Shown here piece after piece: positions 13,620 through 17,955 of a stretch of 17,955 bases of DNA. The notes under the pieces were generated by a model. It ran no database searches, was not told the origin of the DNA, and was given only the letters and a program-made list of their open reading frames with translations. This stretch comes from an uncultured Elusimicrobiales bacterium (GTDB lineage: Bacteria; Elusimicrobiota; Elusimicrobia; Elusimicrobiales; Elusimicrobiaceae). The stretch lies in assembly GCA_905235355.1 (NCBI GenBank), contig CAJOLM010000026.1:1-17955 (forward strand), given 5' to 3'. Positions within the stretch are counted from its first letter, which is position 1. Each line of letters opens with the position of its first letter. The position numbers were made by a program, and so were the translations under genes.

Positions 13620-15260
13620 ATGGCAAAAAATGACCTCACTACGCGGAACTTGATGCTGGACAGTTTGAAACAATACGCCAAGAACCGCTTGTCCCATGAG
13701 TTCATTCGCGAACATGATGCGAAGAACGAAATTCCTTTAGAAATTTTAAAAGAGATGTACGACCACGACGTGCTGGGCGTGCATCTTTTGCTTATTCCCG
13801 AAGAATATGGCGGGCTTGGCGGGCAAACAACCGAAATTTACCGCGTGTGCGAACAATTAGCGCGCATTGATTTAGGTATTGCCACCGGCGTGTTTGCCAC
13901 CTTCCTGGGTAGCGACCCGATTAACGTGGGCGGTACGCCGGAGCAAAAAGCCAAATGGTTTAAGAAAATCGCACACGAAAATAAACTCGTTGCGTATGGT
14001 GCCACCGAAGCAGATGCCGGGTCCGACCTGGTTTCGCTGCGCACGCGTGCAGACCGAGTGGAACAAAACGGCCAAATTGTCGGCTATAAAATTACCGGCA
14101 GCAAAATGTGGATTTCCAACGGCGGAGTAGCCGATATTTATACAGTGCTCGCGCTGGCTCCGGGCGGCCCGAGCTGGTTTATTGTAGAGCGCGGCACGCC
14201 GGGTTTTACGCAAGACGCACACGAAGATAAACACGGTATCCGCTTGTCTAATACGGCGGGTCTGGCCTTTGATGAAGTGTACGTTCCGGCGGAAAATTTA
14301 ATCGGCCTGGAGGAAGGCAAAGGATTTTTACAAGCGCAAGCCGTATTTGGTTATACGCGCTTAATGGTGGCAGCTTTTGGATTGGGCGGTGGCGAACAAG
14401 CTGTGGAAACCGCCTTGCAATATGCGCAGCAGCGCATACAAGCCGGCGGCCCGCTGGCGCAAAAGCAAGGGTTTATGCTTAAACTCATTACCCCGCATTA
14501 TGTGCGCTTTGAAGCCGCGCGCGCTTATATCGATTGGACGGCTAAACAGTTGGAAGTGAATAATCACGGTTTAGCCACCGAGGGCGCGATTGCCAAACTA
14601 TACGCCACCGAGTCCGGCAACAAAGCAGCTGAGGACGCTATCCAAGCCATGGGCGGCTTTGGCTATACCAAAGAATTTGCCGTAGAAAAAATCAAACGCG
14701 ACGTCAAAATTACCTGCATTTACGAAGGTACCAGCGAAGTGTTGGAAATGACTATCTTCCGCGGACGCTGGCAAGAACATTTAAAGAGCCGCGGCCAATT
14801 CTACATCAAGCAAGCCGAAGAATTTGAAGCCTTGCACGCACAGCACCCCGACGTGGGCGCAGACAGCGTGGCTTTGGGCTTTAGAGCTTTAGCGCGCGTG
14901 CTGGAAGATTGCCGCTTGCAGAAACTGACCCGCCACCAATATATTACCTTTATGTTGGGCGATTTAATTAGCGAGGCCGAAGTCGCTGCGGTGTTTGCTA
15001 AACAATGTGCCGAAGGCAAAGTGACCGAAGGCAGCCGCTTTGATTTAAACTCTCTCAAAGTGATGTCACGCGTCAATGCGCGTTTGAGTGCGTTTAAGAT
15101 TGCCACCGAAGGCATGAAGCTCATTTTGGGTGTGGGCGCGGCGCCGGCGCAAGAGCTGTCGCAAGCGGTCAACCTGGTCGGTATTGAAGAAAAAATGACC
15201 GGGCTGATTGAAGATGAAGATTTGGTATCTGCCAAACTTCGCGAAATTTTTAAGGCATAA
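13620..15260 (+). CDS. Acyl-CoA dehydrogenase family flavoprotein with C-terminal extension
   Basis: FAD enzyme acting on the alpha-beta bond of an acyl-CoA (or reducing an enoyl-CoA). Helical N-terminal domain with LLIPEEYGGLGG; beta domain with the FAD/substrate loop YGATEADAGSDL and KMWISNGG; C-terminal helical domain with AIQAMGGFGYTKEF and the catalytic-base motif IYEGTSEV (E369). At 546 residues it is ~150 longer than short- or medium-chain enzymes, with an extra helical C-terminal region similar in scale to very-long-chain or ACAD9-like forms. GGAG lies 7 nt before ATG. etfB follows 9 nt after the stop and then etfA with a ferredoxin domain. This linkage suggests an electron-bifurcating acyl-CoA dehydrogenase/ETF complex in which the enzyme may run as an enoyl-CoA reductase. 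Substrate is unknown. Confidence 0.93.
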   Translation: MAKNDLTTRNLMLDSLKQYAKNRLSHEFIREHDAKNEIPLEILKEMYDHDVLGVHLLLIPEEYGGLGGQTTEIYRVCEQLARIDLGIATGVFATFLGSDPINVGGTPEQKAKWFKKIAHENKLVAYGATEADAGSDLVSLRTRADRVEQNGQIVGYKITGSKMWISNGGVADIYTVLALAPGGPSWFIVERGTPGFTQDAHEDKHGIRLSNTAGLAFDEVYVPAENLIGLEEGKGFLQAQAVFGYTRLMVAAFGLGGGEQAVETALQYAQQRIQAGGPLAQKQGFMLKLITPHYVRFEAARAYIDWTAKQLEVNNHGLATEGAIAKLYATESGNKAAEDAIQAMGGFGYTKEFAVEKIKRDVKITCIYEGTSEVLEMTIFRGRWQEHLKSRGQFYIKQAEEFEALHAQHPDVGADSVALGFRALARVLEDCRLQKLTRHQYITFMLGDLISEAEVAAVFAKQCAEGKVTEGSRFDLNSLKVMSRVNARLSAFKIATEGMKLILGVGAAPAQELSQAVNLVGIEEKMTGLIEDEDLVSAKLREIFKA

Positions 15261-15269
15261 GGAAAGCGT

Positions 15270-16058
15270 ATGAACATTATTGTATGTATTAAACAAGTAC
15301 CTGATTCTACTCAAGTAAAAGTAGATCCGAAAACCGGCACCTTAATCCGCGCCGGAGTGCCCAGCATTTTAAATCCGTATGACCATTACGCCTTGGAAAA
15401 AGCATTGGCTATCAAGGCGCGCACCGGGGCAAAAGTGACCGTGCTGTCCATGGGACCCAATCAGGCAGTAGCGGTGCTGCGCCTGGCACTGGCGTTGGGG
15501 GCCGATGAAGGCGTGCTGCTTTCGGACCGCGCATTTGCCGGCTCTGATACCTGGGCTACCGCCTATGCGTTGGCGACGGCAGTCAAGAAAATCGGTCAAT
15601 ACGATTTAATCTTGTGCGGTCAAATGGCTATTGACGGCGATACCGCGCAAACCGGACCGGAAATGGCATATCATTTGAATATTCCGCAAATCACTTTCTG
15701 TGACAGTGTGGATAGCGACGGGCAACGCGTCGTCGTCAAAAAGCTCATTGAAGGCGGACATCAAATGATGGAAGCGGATTTGCCTGTGCTTATTACGACC
15801 ACCATGCCGGTAGATTATGTGGCGAAATATCCGTCTTTTATGGCGGCACACAAAGCACAAGATAAACAAATTTTTATCTGGACCGCCGCCGATATCGGCG
15901 CGGACGTACACAAATTGGGGTTGGAGGGTTCGCCGACGCGTGTGTCGCGCATTTTCCCGCCACCGGCACGGCAGAAAGGGGAAATGATTTCCGGCTCTGC
16001 CGAAGAAATGGCCGCTAAATTTGTGGAAATTTTGAAAAAGGAGAGTTTTGTCAAATGA
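15270..16058 (+). CDS. etfB: Electron transfer flavoprotein beta subunit
   Basis: Small ETF subunit, 262 residues, binding AMP or (in bifurcating types) FAD. IIVCIKQVPDSTQVKVDPKT at the N-terminus, NPYDHYALEKALAIK, VLSMGPNQAVAVLRLALALG and the motif GQMAIDGDTAQTGPEMA (D122-P130) are typical; the DGDTAQ-GPE form is the one found in anaerobic, bifurcation-associated ETFs. AAGGA lies a few nt before ATG, within the 9-nt gap after the dehydrogenase gene. Its stop overlaps the etfA start as ATGA, implying equal, coupled synthesis of both subunits. The ~30 C-terminal residues after the domain probably embrace EtfA, as in known structures. Confidence 0.95.
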   Translation: MNIIVCIKQVPDSTQVKVDPKTGTLIRAGVPSILNPYDHYALEKALAIKARTGAKVTVLSMGPNQAVAVLRLALALGADEGVLLSDRAFAGSDTWATAYALATAVKKIGQYDLILCGQMAIDGDTAQTGPEMAYHLNIPQITFCDSVDSDGQRVVVKKLIEGGHQMMEADLPVLITTTMPVDYVAKYPSFMAAHKAQDKQIFIWTAADIGADVHKLGLEGSPTRVSRIFPPPARQKGEMISGSAEEMAAKFVEILKKESFVK

Positions 16059-17251
16059 TTCAAGTATCTGAGAAATGTGTCGGTTGCGGCAAATGCGTAA
16101 GCACCTGCCCGTTTGGAGCGCTCTCCTTAGTGAACCGCAAGGCTGTTCCCAATGCCAGCTGCACCATGTGCGGTGCGTGCGTGAGCGTGTGCCCGGTCAA
16201 AGCCTTGTCTTTGCCCGCGCAAGGAGCTGTCAAAAAGGATTTATCTGCTTACAAAGGCGTGTGGGCTTTTATTGAAATTACCGACGACGGAAAAAGCCAA
16301 AAAGTACGCCCGGTAGGTTTTGAGCTCTTAACCAAAGGGCGCGAACTGGCTGACCAATTAGGCGAGGAGCTGGCTGCTGTAGTCATTGGCGACGGCGTGG
16401 AAAAATACTTTGCCGAATTGTCCTCTTACGGCGCCGATAAAATTTACAGCGTCAGCAGTCCGGCCTATCACGATTACAACACCTTGGCTTACACTAACGC
16501 CATGGTAACGCTGATTAAAAAATATAACCCCAGCGTGGTGTTGTTTCCGTCCACTTATATCGGGCGGGATTTGTCGCCGCGCATTTCTGCGGAACTGTTT
16601 GTGGGACTCACGGCAGATTGCACGGGCTTGTCTATTGCCGACGGGCTTTTAATCCAAACGCGTCCGGCTTTCGGCGGCAACATTATGGCGGATATTAAAT
16701 GCCCGGACTATCGTCCGCAAATGTCCACCGTGCGCCCGAACGTATTTAAAAAAGTAGTCACGCGCCCGGGCAGCATGGCGCAGGTCGTCAGCGAAGTAAT
16801 CGGCGTACCGGCGCAAGCGGGCAAAGTGCGCATCATGAGCAAATATTTTGACGAAGTCGGCGCACAAGAAAAACTGGACGAAGCCGAAGTGGTCATTGCC
16901 GGCGGCCGCGGTATGAAAGACGCGGCGGGCTTTGGGCTGCTGGGCCAACTGGCTGAGCAGTTAGGCGGCGCGGTGGGTGCGTCGCGCGCGGCGATTGACC
17001 TGGGGCTACTGCCGAAGGAAAAACAGGTAGGCCAGTCCGGGGTAACCGTGGCTGCCAAGCTGTATATTGCGTGCGGTATTTCCGGCGCGGTGCAGCACAT
17101 TGTGGGTATGGAGCATAGCGACGTAATTATCGGCGTGAACAAAGACGCCAATGCTCCTATCTTTAACGTGTGCAAATACGGCTTTGTGGGGGATGCACGG
17201 CAGCTGCTGCCCAAAGTGGTAGATGCTATCAAGCGCGCCAAAGCGAAATAA
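16055..17251 (+). CDS. etfA: Electron transfer flavoprotein alpha subunit with N-terminal 2x[4Fe-4S] ferredoxin domain
   Basis: Large ETF subunit, 398 residues. The first ~55 residues are a bacterial ferredoxin domain with two CxxCxxCxxxC(P) motifs (C8/C11/C14/C18 and C36/C39/C42/C46), as in caffeyl-CoA reductase-type EtfA. The ETF core follows: VLFPSTYIGRDLSPRISAEL, GLTADCTGL and the FAD-binding C-terminal domain GQSGVTVAAKLYIACGISGA, then INVGM-like VGMEHSD and IGVNKDANAPIFNVCKYGFVGD. The usual D-Y-G of that last motif is here C-K-Y-G. GGAGAG lies ~9 nt before ATG inside etfB. The ferredoxin domain would pass electrons to a low-potential carrier, supporting flavin-based bifurcation with the neighbouring dehydrogenase; direction and partners are inferred. 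A hairpin terminator follows. Confidence 0.95.
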   Translation: MIQVSEKCVGCGKCVSTCPFGALSLVNRKAVPNASCTMCGACVSVCPVKALSLPAQGAVKKDLSAYKGVWAFIEITDDGKSQKVRPVGFELLTKGRELADQLGEELAAVVIGDGVEKYFAELSSYGADKIYSVSSPAYHDYNTLAYTNAMVTLIKKYNPSVVLFPSTYIGRDLSPRISAELFVGLTADCTGLSIADGLLIQTRPAFGGNIMADIKCPDYRPQMSTVRPNVFKKVVTRPGSMAQVVSEVIGVPAQAGKVRIMSKYFDEVGAQEKLDEAEVVIAGGRGMKDAAGFGLLGQLAEQLGGAVGASRAAIDLGLLPKEKQVGQSGVTVAAKLYIACGISGAVQHIVGMEHSDVIIGVNKDANAPIFNVCKYGFVGDARQLLPKVVDAIKRAKAK

Positions 17252-17270
17252 GTTAAATCTTGCAACAAGA

Positions 17271-17297
17271 GGCGGAACAAATTTTTGTTCCGCCTTT
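17271..17297. terminator. Bidirectional hairpin between etfA and pilin 3
   Basis: A perfect 10-bp stem (17271-17280 with 17285-17294) and a 4-nt loop followed by TTTGTT on the plus strand; the minus-strand T tract is weak. It lies between two convergent genes. Confidence 0.75.
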
Positions 17298-17298
17298 G

Positions 17299-17940
17299 TT
17301 AATCTAATTTCCACTTATACGGCCAAACAGAATTACTTTCCATGGGTGTGCCCGGCCCTAATGATTTGCAGATATGATAGTTTGTTTCATCCTTAGCATA
17401 GCACCAAATTTTTCCAGTCTGGGATGTATTAGTAAAAAAATGAAGATAAGCAATTTTAGAGGTCTGATATTGGGCATTGGTAGGGCCGTCCCACGTACCT
17501 ATAGAATATCCTTTACAAAAATAATATTGCCCATAAACATCGGTAGTTTTCCAAGTACATCCTTCAACTGGAATTTGAATGGCTAGGGACTCTAAATCGT
17601 ATGTGTACTCTCCGTTTGCCAAATAATAAGCTTCTTCTGCGTCATGGATGGCACGGACTAACGGTATGAAAGTTGTAAGGCGTGCCTTTTCTACTGCCTT
17701 TTGGTATTGCGGCAGCGCAATAGCGGACAGTATGCCGATAATGAGTACGACTACTAATAATTCAATAAGCGTAAACGCGTGCACGCTGTTATAAAATAAA
17801 GGAGCCATCCCCGAAGGCTGTAATCGGGGATCTTCCACGCTCCGCTGTTTTCGCATGACACGACCACAACATGCGTTGAAGATTCCCGATAAAGACACTC
17901 GGGAATGGTTCTTATTTTTATTTGCATTTATTTGTTTCAT
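17299..17940 (-). CDS. Type IV pilin-like protein with 55-residue repeat-derived leader (orphan pilin 3)
   Basis: A 213-residue prepilin. The mature part starts FTLIELLVVVLIIGILSAIA after Ala55, with Glu at position 5 and the shared DAEEAYYLANGEYT block; LPQYQKAVEKAR matches the other pilins. Head-domain cysteines occur in GCTW, YFCKG, WCYA and HICK. The leader is translated from two opposed palindromes (17878-17911 and 17804-17836), giving NHSRVSLSGIFN and VEDPRLQPSGMAPL. AGGAG (17950-17946) is 5 nt from the ATG at 17940, and AACAGGAGAA...ATATGAAA is shared with pilin 2, which supports this start. An internal ATG (MAPLFYNSVHA) would give an 11-residue leader but has a badly spaced ribosome-binding site. 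The promoter is outside the window. Confidence 0.86.
   Translation of the reverse strand: MKQINANKNKNHSRVSLSGIFNACCGRVMRKQRSVEDPRLQPSGMAPLFYNSVHAFTLIELLVVVLIIGILSAIALPQYQKAVEKARLTTFIPLVRAIHDAEEAYYLANGEYTYDLESLAIQIPVEGCTWKTTDVYGQYYFCKGYSIGTWDGPTNAQYQTSKIAYLHFFTNTSQTGKIWCYAKDETNYHICKSLGPGTPMESNSVWPYKWKLD
17804..17911 (-). repeat. Inverted pair of 8-9-8 palindromes inside the pilin 3 leader
   Basis: On the plus strand: ATCCCCGA (17807-17814), 9-nt loop, TCGGGGAT (17824-17831), followed by CTTCC. Then, in opposite orientation after ~45 nt, GAAG with ATTCCCGA (17882-17889), 9-nt loop, TCGGGAAT (17899-17906). Outer flanks are GCC and GGT. The pair is read in frame as prepilin leader. Confidence 0.8.
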
Positions 17941-17955
17941 ATTTTCTCCTGTTAG

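Noticed and set aside
13872..14234. Antisense ORFs over the acyl-CoA dehydrogenase and ETF genes
   Set aside because: They mirror strong coding genes in GC-rich codons and show no domain or ribosome-binding site.

Overview
The window looks like a chromosomal segment of a Gram-negative, fermentative bacterium. It has LPS core genes (Kdo transferase and a heptosyltransferase-family enzyme), RseP and the MEP isoprenoid pathway. Several orphan type IV pilin-like genes share nearly the same N-terminal segment beginning FTLIELLVVVLIIGIL, and an acyl-CoA dehydrogenase is linked to a ferredoxin-fused ETF. Repeated orphan pilins plus this gene content suggest Elusimicrobiota (an Elusimicrobium-like gut lineage). 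That assignment is inference from pattern, not from a marker-gene search.

Layout. (1) 1-1945, plus strand: the 3' part of an M20 metallohydrolase gene, a GspG-like pseudopilin and a prepilin peptidase, closely packed and closed by a terminator. (2) 1961-2612: a monocistronic pilin cassette lying between two terminators with the same 19-bp core. (3) 2645-5871: waaA and an unusual heptosyltransferase with a duplicated N-terminal domain. The pair is flanked by two direct copies of a ~183-bp structured element; the first copy carries a perfect 11-bp target duplication. (4) 5872-6637: a palindrome-rich spacer, a frameshifted GIY-YIG gene and a DUF167 gene. (5) 6636-12612, minus strand: the operon cdsA-dxr-rseP-ispG-proS (phospholipid precursor, isoprenoid, envelope protease and Pro-tRNA functions), with overlapping or nearly abutting genes and a terminator after proS. 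(6) 12693-13536: a second pilin with the same poly-T promoter, a 5' UTR full of palindromes, and a palindrome pair inside its coding leader. (7) 13620-17251, plus strand: acyl-CoA dehydrogenase, etfB, and etfA with an N-terminal 2x[4Fe-4S] domain, a likely electron-bifurcating module. (8) 17299-17940, minus strand: a third pilin whose long leader is also built from a palindrome pair.

The most interesting theme is the pilins and their repeats. Two pilin promoters share the same T12 spacer between -35 and -10, a possible phase-variable switch. Small 8-9-8 palindromes have accumulated in pilin 5' UTRs and in frame within the prepilin leaders, the part removed by prepilin peptidase. A second theme is a small structured mobile element without obvious terminal inverted repeats that landed next to the waaA start codon. 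A third is a set of genes whose start codons lie 6-7 nt after a TATAAT-like -10 box, which suggests leaderless mRNAs. No tRNA, rRNA, CRISPR array, transposase or phage gene was recognised.
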